DNA of 64,000 nt, taken from assembly GCF_037890675.1 (NCBI RefSeq), contig NZ_CP149574.1, positions 2,046,001 to 2,110,000 of the forward strand, given 5' to 3'. This document shows, piece by piece, positions 21,680 to 32,115 of this stretch. A model generated the notes under the pieces. It was not told where the DNA came from. It did not search any database and saw only the letters and a program-made list of their open reading frames with translations. The position numbers and the translations under genes are program-made. The stretch comes from Methylovirgula sp. 4M-Z18. Its GTDB lineage: Bacteria; Pseudomonadota; Alphaproteobacteria; Rhizobiales; Beijerinckiaceae. Within the stretch, counting starts at the first letter, position 1, and each line of letters opens with the position of its first letter.

Positions 21680-22921
21680 ATGGGCAATCGTCACCTCGAC
21701 AGGCAGCGCGCAGCGAAACTGATGCGGGAACTGGATGTTGCCGGGCTCGTTCTGGTGCAACCCGAGAGCATTCTCTATGCCACGGGCGCTTTTGCCGGCG
21801 TTGCGACCTTGTGGCGCCGGGCAGGAGCCGCCGCCGTCCTCGTCCCCGCCGATCCCGAGGCGCCGCTCGCCGCCGTGGTGGGGGATCTGCAGGCGGCGAG
21901 CTTTCGCGTTGCGTCGGGCATCGCCGACACCCGCAGCCACCCGATCTGGGTTGAGACCACCCACGCAGCGGCGGGCGAAGAGTCGGTGTCGGAACGGATT
22001 GCGGCACATGATCGGCAACGGCCGCAGGGGTTTCAACGACCGGCCACGTTCGATTCCGCGCGCATGCTGGCGGAGCTGCGCGACATCCTGATCGAGCGCG
22101 GCCTCGACAAGGCGCCGCTGGGGCTGGAACTCGGCTTCGTCGCGGTCGCCGACATGCAGGCGTTTCAGGACGCGCTGCCGCACGTGCGCTGGCGCGACGC
22201 CTCGCCGCTGGTCGCGCGCCTGCGCATGGTCAAGCAGCCGGCCGAAATCGAGGCGCTGCGGGCGGCTGCGAAGCTCACGACGGCGGGCCTGCAGCACGCG
22301 CTCGGGGCTTTGCGCGAAGGGATCGATGCGCAGACCATCGGCGGGCTGTGGCGCGGCGAGGTCGAGGCGGAAGCCAGGCGCCTCGCGCTCACGCAATCCG
22401 TCTCGCACTGGGCCTATATCGCCGTCGGCGCCGACGGATTCGCGCCCGGCGGCCCCGCCCAGCGCGGCGACGTGGTGAAAATCGATGTGGGCGCGGTGGT
22501 CGGCGGCTACAGCGCCGATGTCGCGCGCACAGCGGTGATCGGCAAAGCCTCGCCGGCGCAGCGGCAGATCCATGGCGCGCTTCTGGGGGCGCTCGACGCG
22601 GCCCTTGCCTCGCTCGCGCCGGGGCGGCCGCTCAAAGACGCCCACGCCGCCGCGACCAAGGCCATGCACGATGCGGGTTTCCCGAGTTTCAGCCGCGGCC
22701 ATTTCGGGCACAGTCTCGGCGCGAGCGTTTTCAGCGAGGAATGGCCGTTCATCGCCGCCGATTGCGACGTGCCGCTCGAACCCAATATGGTGATCGCGGT
22801 CGAGGCGCCGTATTACGTGCGCGGCATCGGTGGGTTCATCATCGAGGATCAGTTCCTGGTGCGCGAAAACGGTCTCGAACTGATGTCGCCGCTCGCGCGG
22901 GATCTGCTGGAAATCGGATAG
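21680..22921 (+). CDS. M24 family Xaa-Pro peptidase-like hydrolase
   Basis: A 413-residue pita-bread-fold protein with an N-terminal creatinase-like domain (about residues 1-165) and a C-terminal M24 catalytic domain. All five metal ligands can be seen: KIDVG and SADVAR (Asp, Asp), GHFGHSLG (His), AVEAPYY (Glu) and IIEDQFLV (Glu). The start at ATG 21680 has AAGGA 6 nt upstream. It could be a prolidase/aminopeptidase P or a creatinase-type C-N hydrolase, and sequence alone does not decide. Confidence 0.85.
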   Translation: MGNRHLDRQRAAKLMRELDVAGLVLVQPESILYATGAFAGVATLWRRAGAAAVLVPADPEAPLAAVVGDLQAASFRVASGIADTRSHPIWVETTHAAAGEESVSERIAAHDRQRPQGFQRPATFDSARMLAELRDILIERGLDKAPLGLELGFVAVADMQAFQDALPHVRWRDASPLVARLRMVKQPAEIEALRAAAKLTTAGLQHALGALREGIDAQTIGGLWRGEVEAEARRLALTQSVSHWAYIAVGADGFAPGGPAQRGDVVKIDVGAVVGGYSADVARTAVIGKASPAQRQIHGALLGALDAALASLAPGRPLKDAHAAATKAMHDAGFPSFSRGHFGHSLGASVFSEEWPFIAADCDVPLEPNMVIAVEAPYYVRGIGGFIIEDQFLVRENGLELMSPLARDLLEIG

Positions 22922-22952
22922 ATCGCCGCATTTGCATCACCAAGGGATTGCC

Positions 22953-23834
22953 ATGTTCTCTCGTCGCAATGTGTTGCCCGTCTGTTGCGGCGCGGCCGCG
23001 TCGCTCCTGGCCGTTCGGCCCATGCAGGCCGCGGATGCGCTGCAGAACGGCAGCTTCAAGCAGGACGTGATCGCCCTGTTGGCGCGCCGACATCCCGAAT
23101 GGACGGTTCTTCCGGGTGACGATCTGACGACGCTCCGCATCGCCAGCAAAGACATTTCCCTGACCAACCTTTACCTTCATGTCCAGGCGATGTCCGCCGC
23201 TGATCGCGAGCGCGAAATCATTGCCTTTTTCGAACACGGGATGCGCACTGACGCGGCGAAAGACGCGTCATTATTTACTGCGGCGGAGGAATATCTGCGG
23301 CTGCAGATCATGCCGGACGACTATAGGAAAACCGCTTCGGATTTGATTTGCCGCCCGTTCTTTGCCGGGCTGAGCATCGCCTATGCGCTGGACGACAATG
23401 AGCGCTATCAATTGCTCCGCCAATCCGACGTGAGTGCCTGGGCGGTGGGACAACAGGACATCGAAGCCCGGGCAACCGCCAATCTCGAGACGCTCTCGGC
23501 CTCAGTGACGCTAAAGCCGACACCGGGCGCCGAGGCCGGCGCGTTCATCATCGTCGACACGTCCGATGGCTATGACGCAGTGCGCTTGCTCCTGCCACGC
23601 TTCATGGCGCGGCTGCGTGCGGCGCTCGACGTCCCTTCCGTCTTTGCGGGGATTCCCAATCGCGATTTCCTCGTCGCCTGGACGCCTGATTTTTCCGCCC
23701 GGCGTGGCTTCGCGGCAAAAATCGCCGACGATGTGCGGAGGCGGCCGCACCCGCTCACTGAAGCCTTGTTCGTTTCGGCCGATGCAGGCGTTCGTCTGGC
23801 GAATGCCGCGGAAATGTTGGACCACGCCCGTTAA
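22953..23834 (+). CDS. Exported DUF1444 (YtpQ-like) protein
   Basis: A 293-residue protein. The N-terminus has a twin-arginine motif (SRRNVL) followed by a hydrophobic stretch and PMQAADA, a likely Tat signal peptide. The body matches DUF1444 proteins, with DTSDGYDAVRLLLPRF, AGIPNRDFLVAW and HPLTEALFV. The function of the family is unknown. The ATG at 22953 has AAGGGA upstream, and a TTG 21 nt earlier is less likely. It sits 31 bp after the M24 peptidase on the same strand and may be co-transcribed with it. Confidence 0.75.
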   Translation: MFSRRNVLPVCCGAAASLLAVRPMQAADALQNGSFKQDVIALLARRHPEWTVLPGDDLTTLRIASKDISLTNLYLHVQAMSAADREREIIAFFEHGMRTDAAKDASLFTAAEEYLRLQIMPDDYRKTASDLICRPFFAGLSIAYALDDNERYQLLRQSDVSAWAVGQQDIEARATANLETLSASVTLKPTPGAEAGAFIIVDTSDGYDAVRLLLPRFMARLRAALDVPSVFAGIPNRDFLVAWTPDFSARRGFAAKIADDVRRRPHPLTEALFVSADAGVRLANAAEMLDHAR

Positions 23835-23929
23835 GCGCCTTGCTCAGATATTCGTTGCGATGAACAGAACGAACGGCGCGATCAAGAATTCGCTGAGTTC
23901 AGGCAACGTCTAGCGAAGCAATAAGGAAA

Positions 23930-23954
23930 CTTGCGGCGCGAGACGCGCCGCAAG
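23930..23954 (-). terminator. Terminator of the ABC transporter operon
   Basis: A perfect 11-bp stem (CTTGCGGCGCG at 23930-23940, its complement at 23944-23954) with a 3-nt loop lies 12 bases beyond the permease stop. Read on the minus strand it is followed by TTTCCTTATT. Confidence 0.75.
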
Positions 23955-23966
23955 CGTTTGCTTGTC

Positions 23967-24965
23967 TCACACCGGCTTCACGCCTTGACGGACGATGACG
24001 GCCGCCACGACGACGATGCCCATGATGATATCTTGGAAGAAGGCGCTGATCCCGAGGAAGGTGAAGCCGGAAAGCATCATGCCGAGGATGATCGTGCCGA
24101 AGACCGTGCCGGTCATGCGGCCCGAGCCACCGGTGAGCGCGGTGCCGCCGATCACGGTCGCGGCAATGGCTTGGAGTTCATACGTCACGCCGGCGCCGGC
24201 CTGTCCGGTTTCCGCGCGGGCAATGGTCACGATGCCGGCAAGGCCCGACAACAAGCCCGCGATCGCATAGACCGTCACCAGATGGCGCCCGACATTGATG
24301 CCGGAGACTTTGGCGGCCTGGCGGTTTGCGCCGATGGCATAGGTGAACTTGCCGTAGCGCGTGTAGCGCAGCGCCACATGGAAGATCGCGGCGGTGACGA
24401 GGAAGATGAAGACCGGCATTAACCCGCTGCCGATGAAATTGAAGCTTGGGGTGAAGAAGCTCACGGGCTGGCCATTGGTGTACCAGCGTGCGAGGCCGCG
24501 GGCACTGATATACATGCCCAGCGTGGCGATGAAGGGTGGGATGCCCGTATAAGCTATGAGGCCGCCATTGACGATACCCGCAATCAGCCCGACCGCGAGC
24601 CCGACCAGAACCGGCACGATAAAGGGCAAATCGGTCAGCGACGGGTAGACGGCGCGCGAGATGTATTCGGACGATTGCGCAAAGCTCGCCGCGATCATCG
24701 CCGTCGCGCCGACCACCGAGCCCGACGAGAGATCGATGCCGCCGGTGATGATGATCTGCGTCATGCCGACCGCAATGATACCGATCACCGATTCCTGCAG
24801 GATCATGATCTTGAGGCGGTCGATATTGAAGAGGAAGCTGTCGCCGTTTCTGATCCAGCCGAGCGCTTCGAAAACGGCTGCCATACAAACGAGGACCAGG
24901 ATGATATTCAGTTCCGGCGGTATGCGCCTGGTCCGGGCAGAGGCGGTTATATTTGCTACTGACAT
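23967..24965 (-). CDS. Sugar ABC transporter permease (RbsC type)
   Basis: A 332-residue inner-membrane permease of the carbohydrate uptake CUT2 group, with about 8-10 helices and the conserved segment IIITGGIDLSSGSVVGATAM near residue 75. It pairs as a homodimer with the ATPase encoded just upstream. ATG at 24965 has GGAG 8 nt before it. Likely cargo is a pentose or a cyclitol such as inositol, as judged from the binding protein. Confidence 0.88.
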   Translation of the reverse strand: MSVANITASARTRRIPPELNIILVLVCMAAVFEALGWIRNGDSFLFNIDRLKIMILQESVIGIIAVGMTQIIITGGIDLSSGSVVGATAMIAASFAQSSEYISRAVYPSLTDLPFIVPVLVGLAVGLIAGIVNGGLIAYTGIPPFIATLGMYISARGLARWYTNGQPVSFFTPSFNFIGSGLMPVFIFLVTAAIFHVALRYTRYGKFTYAIGANRQAAKVSGINVGRHLVTVYAIAGLLSGLAGIVTIARAETGQAGAGVTYELQAIAATVIGGTALTGGSGRMTGTVFGTIILGMMLSGFTFLGISAFFQDIIMGIVVVAAVIVRQGVKPV

Positions 24966-25010
24966 CGATAGATCTCCAGACGTTTCCGAAAAGGCGTTTC
25001 TTCGCTCTTG

Positions 25011-26552
25011 TTAGTGCGACGCGAGTTCCATGATCTTCACTTGATTGGCTTCGGCGCGGTCGAGAATGCCGGTGACGCGGCCCTCGTGCATGACAAGGAT
25101 ACGGTCACTCATCCCTAAGACCTCCGGCATTTCCGAGGAGATCATGATGACGGCGACCCCTTGCCCGGCAAGCTGCGAAATCAGCTTGTGAATTTCAGCC
25201 TTGGCGCCGACATCGATGCCGCGCGTCGGCTCGTCGAGAATGAGAATTTTCGGATGCGTCAGCAGCCAGCGGCCGATCAGGACCTTCTGCTGGTTGCCGC
25301 CGGAAAGATTCTCGATCCGCTCCTGCAAATGCGGTGTTTTCACGCGTAGCTTGGCGCTCATGTCACTGCATTGGCTCGTCACCGCGCGTTGCTCGACAAA
25401 ACCACCGGGCTTCACATGGCGTTGGCTGAGAAGGGCCATTTCCATATTTTCGAGAATGTCGAGAATGAGGAAACAGCCCGTTTCCTTGCGGTCCTCGGTC
25501 AAGAACGCCATGCCGTTCTTCATCGCCTTGCCGGCGGAATCGATGCGGATTTCCGCGCCATTGATCTTGATCGAACCGGAGCTTGCCGGCGTCACGCCGA
25601 ACAAAGTCTCGGCAACGTTGCTGCGGCCCGAGCCGACAAGGCCGGCAAAGCCCAGGATCTCGCCCTTGCGCAGATCGAACGACACGTCGTGAAAAACGCC
25701 GTTCAAGGTCAGATTGTTCACTGAGAGAACGACATCTCCGATCGGCACGGTTTCCTTGGGAAACATCTGGGTGATTTCGCGGCCCACCATCATTTTGATG
25801 ATCTGATCGCGGGTGATGTTCGCGGCGAGTTGCGTGCCGATATACTTGCCGTCGCGGAAGATCGAGACTTCGTCGGCGATTTCGGCAAGCTCGTTCATCT
25901 TATGGGTGATGTAGACGATGCCTTTGCCCTTGGCGCGCAGATCGCGAATGATGGTGAAGAGATGCGCCACTTCCTTGTCGGTCAGCGAGGAGGTCGGCTC
26001 GTCCATGATGAGCACGTCCGACTCGTAAGAAACCGCTTTGGCGATTTCGATCATCTGCCGGTTGGCTGTGCTCAAGTTCTGAATTTCCGTTTCAGGATGG
26101 ATGTCGATATCCAGATCCTTGAGCAGCGTCGCGGTGCGGCGGTTCATCTCGGCGTGATCGACGAAGCCGAGGCCGTTTTTCGGCTCGCGGCGAATCCAGA
26201 TATTTTCTGCCACCGTCATGAACGGCATCAGGTTGAGCTCCTGATGGATCATAGCAATGCCGTTCTCGAGCGCATCGAGCGGCGAGTTCAATCTTATCGG
26301 CAGGCCGCGCAGGCGGAACTCGCCCTGGTCAGGCGTATAGACGCCGGCGATGATTTTCATCAGCGTCGACTTGCCCGCACCGTTCTCGCCCATCAGGGCA
26401 TGCACAGTGCCGCGCCGCAATCTAAACTCGACATTGTCAAGCGCGATGACGCCGGGGAAAGCTTTACGCACGCCTTCCACTTCCAGAAGATATTCGGATC
26501 CAGGAACAGCGCCGCTTTCACGGACGAGTTGCATGGTCGATGGACTCAGCAT
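25011..26552 (-). CDS. Sugar ABC transporter ATP-binding protein (RbsA/MglA type)
   Basis: A 513-residue double ATPase of the CUT2 group. The first nucleotide-binding domain has Walker [10 protein letters not shown], signature LSTANRQ and Walker B VLIMDEPT. The second has a degenerate Walker A (GLVGSGRSN), signature LSGGNQQ and ILILDEPT. Such asymmetry is normal for RbsA and MglA. It lies between the binding protein (73 bp upstream) and the permease (45 bp downstream), with GGAGG ahead of its ATG. Confidence 0.9.
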   Translation of the reverse strand: MLSPSTMQLVRESGAVPGSEYLLEVEGVRKAFPGVIALDNVEFRLRRGTVHALMGENGAGKSTLMKIIAGVYTPDQGEFRLRGLPIRLNSPLDALENGIAMIHQELNLMPFMTVAENIWIRREPKNGLGFVDHAEMNRRTATLLKDLDIDIHPETEIQNLSTANRQMIEIAKAVSYESDVLIMDEPTSSLTDKEVAHLFTIIRDLRAKGKGIVYITHKMNELAEIADEVSIFRDGKYIGTQLAANITRDQIIKMMVGREITQMFPKETVPIGDVVLSVNNLTLNGVFHDVSFDLRKGEILGFAGLVGSGRSNVAETLFGVTPASSGSIKINGAEIRIDSAGKAMKNGMAFLTEDRKETGCFLILDILENMEMALLSQRHVKPGGFVEQRAVTSQCSDMSAKLRVKTPHLQERIENLSGGNQQKVLIGRWLLTHPKILILDEPTRGIDVGAKAEIHKLISQLAGQGVAVIMISSEMPEVLGMSDRILVMHEGRVTGILDRAEANQVKIMELASH

Positions 26553-26625
26553 GGCGCCAAACCTCCAACGGAAAGCAAAGTCACAAAAGAAAGGGCGGGC
26601 GCGCGAACGCCCGCCTCAGATGCGA

Positions 26626-27540
26626 TCAGTTCTTGGTCATGTATTTGTCGAGATTGTCGGGCGTGACCAGCTCGAAGGGGATCCAGACCATGCTGTCGAC
26701 TTTGTCGCCTTTCGAGAGTTTCAGCGCCGTATCGACGGCGCCCTTGCCCTGACCGGCGGCGTTCTGGAACACAGTCACTTTCAGATCACCAGCCTTCATC
26801 GCGGCGAGCGCGTCTTGCGTCGCATCGACACCGCCGACCACCACATTCTTGATACCGGCCGCTTTCAAGGCCTGAATGGCGCCGATCGCCATTTCGTCAT
26901 TGTTCGAGACGACCGCATCGGGCTTGAGGCCGGCGCTGATCCAGTTGCTCATCAGGTCGTTGCCCTGAATACGGTCCCAGTTCGCGGTCTGCTTTTGCAG
27001 GACCTCGATGCCCTTGCATTCGGGCTTGGCGATCACGTCGAGAACGTCCTGGGTGCGTTGGCGCGCAGCTTGATTCGACAATTCGCCCATCATGATGACG
27101 ATCTTGCCTTTGCCACCGAGCAGTTTGCAGACTTGCGTGGCTTCCAGTGTGCCGGAATCGCGCTCATCCGACCCCACGAAGGAGACTTTCGGGGGAAGGG
27201 TTTTGTCGGCCGGCATGCGGTTGACATAGACGAGCGGAATGCCGGCTTGCTTAGCGATTTCGGTCATTTTCGGCGTTGCGTCAGTGTCGACCGGATTGAC
27301 GATGATCGCATCGACCTTGGCCGCCGCGAAGTTCTGAATCTGGCTGAGCTGTTTGCCGACGTCGTTCTGCGCGTCCTCGATCTGCAGATCGGCCTTGCCC
27401 TTGGCGTAGTCGGTCATCGCGTTGCGCAGGACGGTCAGGAAATTATCGTCGAATTTTGCCATCGAGACGCCGATTTTCTCGGCATGGGCGGCTGTCGAAA
27501 GAATCGTGGCAGCAGCCAGAGCAATCAAGATGCGCTTCAT
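26626..27540 (-). CDS. Sugar ABC transporter substrate-binding protein
   Basis: A 304-residue periplasmic binding protein of the ribose/galactose class (Peripla_BP_4). A signal peptide covers residues 1-20 (cleavage after AHA). The mature start EKIGVSMAKFDDNF and later DAIIVNPVDTDATP resemble inositol/rhizopine-type binding proteins of rhizobia more than E. coli RbsB, so inositol or a related polyol is my favoured ligand. It is the first gene of the importer operon, with GGAGGAGA before the ATG. Confidence 0.87.
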   Translation of the reverse strand: MKRILIALAAATILSTAAHAEKIGVSMAKFDDNFLTVLRNAMTDYAKGKADLQIEDAQNDVGKQLSQIQNFAAAKVDAIIVNPVDTDATPKMTEIAKQAGIPLVYVNRMPADKTLPPKVSFVGSDERDSGTLEATQVCKLLGGKGKIVIMMGELSNQAARQRTQDVLDVIAKPECKGIEVLQKQTANWDRIQGNDLMSNWISAGLKPDAVVSNNDEMAIGAIQALKAAGIKNVVVGGVDATQDALAAMKAGDLKVTVFQNAAGQGKGAVDTALKLSKGDKVDSMVWIPFELVTPDNLDKYMTKN

Positions 27541-27940
27541 ATTCGTCTCCTCCTCAGGCGCCCGGGTGCGCCGCTGTTTCCTCCGGATCCCCCACTAGGG
27601 GTTATTCTTTCGGGGCGGCGGCTTTGCCTGCTTCACCCCCACATAGACCGGATTGGTCTGTGTAATATATGTTCCAATATGAGATCTATCAGAACAATTA
27701 TTCCAAATCAACGGATTTTCGCGCTTCCGATCAAAAATGTTCGAGGCAGATCGACGCGCGAGGAACGCCGCCGCCCAAACGGGGGCGTAGCGTTGATTTT
27801 CTGCGGACCAACGCTGCGACATCAAATTATGAACGCGAGCAGGCGAAGCGCGTGAGCCGTTGCGAGAACGGCTTTAAAGGCTCGTGCGACACGGGGTTAC
27901 AGGGCCGTTCAGACCGGGCGGACCGAGCGCTGGAAAGGTG
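27541..27940. other. Intergenic region upstream of the ABC importer
   Basis: 400 bases between the importer operon and a convergently placed oxidase-like gene. It should hold the importer promoter. A dyad TGTTC (27670-27674) / GAACA (27692-27696) could be an operator but is weak. No gene is supported. Confidence 0.4.
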
Positions 27941-28612
27941 TCAGGGGTTGAGCCACAGACAGGCTGTACGGGTGCCTGTCGCATCGTAAGTAAATTTTGC
28001 CCTGCAATTATCTTGACGCCTGAGCTGAAACCAGTCCAGCGCGGCGGCCCGGAAGGTCACCACGCCGAAATGTTCCTTTCCACCCGTTTCACCTGCGGAT
28101 TCTGATGGCGCTGTTGCCTCGATGGCTTCAAAGGCACGCTCGTCCCCAGGCGGTCCGCCGGCATAGGTGCCGCGCGTCCACGTGGGCAATTTCTGCCAGG
28201 CCAAGGTGGCGATATCACTTCCTGGCCCGTGGAGTTCGATCACTCCCTGAAGCCGTAACTGCACGCGCCTCTGCGCGCAGTAGCCCAGGACCGTGACATG
28301 GGGGTTTGCGGCGAGTTCCAGCCATTTCGGGCTGCGCGTGTCGGTGTGAAATTCAAGAACCCGCATTGATCTGTCAGCATGCCGCAATACCACCATGCGC
28401 GCTTGAGGTCTGGCCTCGGAATCTACCGAGCACAGGTTCAAGTATCGGAAACCTGACTGCGGGCTGGCTGCGGCCGTTTCAAGCTCCGTCCATGCCGAGG
28501 CATCGATGTCCGCGAGATCAGGTGTCCGGGACTCGCCGTTTTCTGCTGGCAAGCTTTGTCCTCTCGCGAGTTCAGGATGTCGATTGATCAGCTTTTTCCC
28601 GTTCGATATCAT
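27941..28612 (-). CDS. Pyridoxamine 5'-phosphate oxidase family protein
   Basis: A 223-residue FMN-binding split-barrel protein. The central part has GFRYLNLCSVD, ARMVVLRHAD and LEFHTDTRSPKWLEL, typical of the PNPOx-like flavin-binding fold, followed by a C-terminal dimerisation segment with DWFQLR and RAKFTYD. The ATG at 28612 was chosen. A TTG at 28648 would add 12 residues, and neither has a clear ribosome binding site. The substrate is unknown. It need not act in vitamin B6 synthesis. Confidence 0.75.
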   Translation of the reverse strand: MISNGKKLINRHPELARGQSLPAENGESRTPDLADIDASAWTELETAAASPQSGFRYLNLCSVDSEARPQARMVVLRHADRSMRVLEFHTDTRSPKWLELAANPHVTVLGYCAQRRVQLRLQGVIELHGPGSDIATLAWQKLPTWTRGTYAGGPPGDERAFEAIEATAPSESAGETGGKEHFGVVTFRAAALDWFQLRRQDNCRAKFTYDATGTRTACLWLNP

Positions 28613-28670
28613 CGGAGCCGCGCGAGGACGAAGCAGTTCTGCTCCCAAATTCCAGTAGATAAACTATCGA

Positions 28671-28844
28671 ATGAAAGACGCTCTCGGAAGACTTGTGTCA
28701 CTTAGTGGTCTCAAGGCCTTCGAGGCGGCCATTCTGGACAGGGCGCGCAGGCGGTCCAACTTCTATTTCGTCAACCCGCGCCTGCGCAAATCCGAGGCTC
28801 TCGACAAACAGCAAGGCGGGATGTTGTTCCAGGCGCAGGGTTGA
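28671..28844 (+). pseudogene. Short chimeric gene fragment
   Basis: A 57-codon open frame. Its first part (SLSGLKAFEAA) reads like the first helix of a LysR regulator. Its second part (RLRKSEALDKQQGGMLFQ) recalls the QQG segment of FRG-domain proteins. The two together look like a joined scrap and not a normal gene. It starts 58 bp from the divergent oxidase gene. Low confidence as either a gene or a remnant. Confidence 0.3.
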
Positions 28845-28921
28845 GCGATATCCTAGAACGCCGGTCGGCTGCCTGAACGGGATTGCGCGCGGGTCTTTGG
28901 AGGTTGAAACCGGAAGCGCCC

Positions 28922-28984
28922 CTATCCGCGCAATTTCCGCGCCATCTCGACGGCAAAATACTTCCGCACGCCGTCGGCGCCCAA
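28922..28984 (-). pseudogene. Duplicated 3' end of hemB
   Basis: On the minus strand this reads GADGVRKYFAVEMARKLRG followed by a stop, against [19 protein letters not shown] at the end of the intact hemB 1.6 kb away. About 80% of the bases match over roughly 60 bp, in the same orientation. No other part of hemB is present. Together with the true hemB 3' end it forms a direct repeat around the SDR/CGNR gene pair. Confidence 0.8.
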
Positions 28985-28991
28985 CCGTGAT

Positions 28992-29690
28992 CTACAGCAA
29001 GCCGCCTCCATCGACATCGATCACCGAGCCGGTCACAAAACCATTGGTCATCGCAAAGAGATAGGCTGCTGCCAGTTCCTCGGGTCGCGCGACGCGTTTG
29101 ACGGGCAATGCAGCGGAAACGCGTTCGATGGTCGACGAGCGTGTTTCCGATCCCGCCTCGCCCCAAAGCGAGGTGTCGACGACGCCAGGACTGACCACGT
29201 TGACGCGGCGCGGGGCAAGTTCCTTCGCCAGATGGCGACCGGCGGCATCTACGGCGGCATTGACCGCGCCTTTTGTGACGCTGCCCGTTCCATATTTGCG
29301 GGACACCTGGCCGGATGTAAACGTGATCGATGCCCGCTCGGAGAGATGCGGCAAAGCTAGGCGAGCGGCGTGAATTGCGCCGAACAGCTTGATGTCGAAG
29401 GTGCTTTGCAAAGCACTTTCATCGAGCGAGGGGAGAGCGGGTGTGCTTACGCGCGCCGCCGCCGTATGCACGAGATGGTCGATCACACCGATGCTGGCAA
29501 GCGCTTTGCCCAGTGCCAGCAGATCGGACACATCCGCGACGATCGGGACGACACCGCCCGGTGCCGCTCCAGATCGGCTGATCGCAATAGCGCGGGCGCC
29601 TTCGGTTTGCGCCAGTGTCGCCACCGCCGCGCCGATACCATTGCTACCGCCGATCACGACGACGGTCTGGTTTGAAAGGGCATTACCCAT
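28992..29690 (-). CDS. SDR family oxidoreductase lacking the usual catalytic Tyr
   Basis: A 232-residue short-chain dehydrogenase-type protein. The cofactor loop is IGGSNGIGAAV at about residues 13-23. The catalytic region reads FTSGQVSRKYGTGSVTKGAVNA: a lysine is present, but the residue four before it is Gly and not Tyr, so the standard Tyr-x3-Lys pair is missing. The C-terminal VSPGVVDTSLWG and IDVDGGGLL are normal. It is divergent from a CGNR regulator with a strong palindrome between them, so it is very likely that regulator's target. Reaction unknown. Confidence 0.8.
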   Translation of the reverse strand: MGNALSNQTVVVIGGSNGIGAAVATLAQTEGARAIAISRSGAAPGGVVPIVADVSDLLALGKALASIGVIDHLVHTAAARVSTPALPSLDESALQSTFDIKLFGAIHAARLALPHLSERASITFTSGQVSRKYGTGSVTKGAVNAAVDAAGRHLAKELAPRRVNVVSPGVVDTSLWGEAGSETRSSTIERVSAALPVKRVARPEELAAAYLFAMTNGFVTGSVIDVDGGGLL

Positions 29691-29763
29691 CGGATGTTCT
29701 CCTTAAGTGTTGAATTCTGGGCCGAGCGACGAGGCTCGTTGCCGATCTGGCACGGCGCAAATT

Positions 29764-29784
29764 GTAACCTATTTGGTAGGTTAC
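29764..29784. promoter_or_regulatory. Palindromic operator between SDR and CGNR genes
   Basis: A perfect inverted repeat, GTAACCTA (29764-29771) and TAGGTTAC (29777-29784), with a 5-bp centre, in the 136-bp divergent gap. A half-site GTTACATGA recurs near 29821, just before the CGNR start. It fits an autoregulated operator bound by the adjacent regulator. Confidence 0.65.
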
Positions 29785-29826
29785 ATGATCCTTGCCCGAC
29801 GAAGTGAAACCTGTCAATAGAGTTAC

Positions 29827-30414
29827 ATGAAGGCTTACGACCCAATGCGCGATCTTCCAGAGGATCGGAACGGTTTCCGTTTCCGGGGGGGCAGCACGGT
29901 TCTCGATCTCGCCGCGACGCTACAGGCGCGCCAAACGGCTGCGCCGCGCGATCTCCTGGCTCATCCGGAGGATTTGGATCGTTGGCTGGTTTCGGCAGGT
30001 CTCGCCGCATCCTTGCCCGGCGCGACGGAAAATGATTTGGCCGCCGCTCGCATATTGCGCGAGGCGATCTTCGCGCTGGCCTGCAGCCTCCAGAATCCGC
30101 TTCTTGACGCAGCCGCCTGTCAAATTCTCAATCAGATCGCCGCTGAGCCGGCTGCGGCGCCGGCGTTGACCGCAGACGGACGGGTGGAACTGCGAGGATT
30201 GGTTGCCGGTCTATTGGCCTCGTTGGCGAGGGACGCGGTGCGCCTCTTTGGCGGCCGCGACTCTTCGCGCATCCGGCAATGTCAGTCAGCGAGTTGTTCG
30301 ATTTTCTTTGTCGACACCTCGCGGTCGGGAGACCGCCGCTGGTGTTCCATGTCCGGCTGCGGCAACAAAGCGAAGGTAGCAGAGTTCCGCAGAAGAAAGC
30401 GACAATCGGAGTGA
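29827..30414 (+). CDS. CGNR zinc-finger transcriptional regulator
   Basis: A 195-residue protein with an N-terminal ABATE-type (putative stress/ligand-sensing) domain to about residue 140, and a C-terminal CGNR zinc finger. Four cysteines are seen in RQCQSASC and WCSMSGCGNKAKV, followed by a basic tail EFRRRKRQ that should bind DNA. It is divergent from the SDR gene and convergent with hemB. The regulatory role follows from the family; the ligand is unknown. Confidence 0.8.
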   Translation: MKAYDPMRDLPEDRNGFRFRGGSTVLDLAATLQARQTAAPRDLLAHPEDLDRWLVSAGLAASLPGATENDLAAARILREAIFALACSLQNPLLDAAACQILNQIAAEPAAAPALTADGRVELRGLVAGLLASLARDAVRLFGGRDSSRIRQCQSASCSIFFVDTSRSGDRRWCSMSGCGNKAKVAEFRRRKRQSE

Positions 30415-30554
30415 GGCCGATTTAGGTCCTGCGGCGACCGCCGGACATGCCTGATAAGCCTTTCCGACGGAATCCTTTCCAAGATGCCGTCGAGGAGAAT
30501 TGGTGGACCCCATTTGAGTCCGTTCAACGTTGCCAGAACGGTCAAAAATAGCCC

Positions 30555-31559
<1,005 letters not shown>

Positions 31560-31601
31560 TCAGTTGCGGCGTGCTTAGCACGAGACGCTTGTCCAGAAAA
31601 A

Positions 31602-32114
31602 TCACCGCGATTTCGCAACGGCGCGCACGGCCTGTCGCGTCGGCCAGAGCGAATAGGTGAAGAGGACGATCCCGGCAAAACTCATCGTCCAGTAATCGGT
31701 CGGCGCCGGCCCCCACCAATGGATGTGCCAGGGCACCAGATGCGGCGCGAATTTCGCAACGCCGTAGGCGGGGTTCAGGATGAACCAAAGATAGTCTTCG
31801 CCGATCCAGAAAAACATGATGCAGGCGATCACGCGCGCTTCCAGCCGCCAGCTCCATTGCCATGCAAAGACAAGGGGGTAGTGCAGGAACAAGGCAACGC
31901 ATGGAAAAATCCAGGCGTGATAGCCGGTCATGGGGCGGCCGCCCCAGAAAACATCGAGCAGCCAGTGATGTTCGATGCGCCAAGTCGGCAGATCGGCCGC
32001 CCAGCCATTGGGCCCTTCGATCTGAATTTCCACATTGGCAAAGAAGAAAGAGAGCAGGAGAACGTAAGCGATGAGGCCGAAAGCGGCCAATCTGTCCCGC
32101 GTCAAATCCGTCAT
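31602..32114 (-). CDS. Integral membrane protein of unknown function
   Basis: A 170-residue protein rich in Trp and aromatic residues, with about four membrane helices (residues 12-30, 65-85, 92-115 and 138-155). Histidines cluster in EHHWLLDVFWGG and LVPWHIHWWGP. The ATG at 32114 lies 1 base after the upstream glycosyltransferase stop, so the two genes form a unit and this protein may serve the same glycolipid process. No family was recognised. Confidence 0.65.
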   Translation of the reverse strand: MTDLTRDRLAAFGLIAYVLLLSFFFANVEIQIEGPNGWAADLPTWRIEHHWLLDVFWGGRPMTGYHAWIFPCVALFLHYPLVFAWQWSWRLEARVIACIMFFWIGEDYLWFILNPAYGVAKFAPHLVPWHIHWWGPAPTDYWTMSFAGIVLFTYSLWPTRQAVRAVAKSR

Positions 32115-32115
32115 A

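Noticed and set aside
27670-27696. TGTTC/GAACA dyad upstream of the ABC importer as an operator
   Set aside because: The arms are short and the inner palindrome AGATCT has a different centre, so it is too weak to claim.
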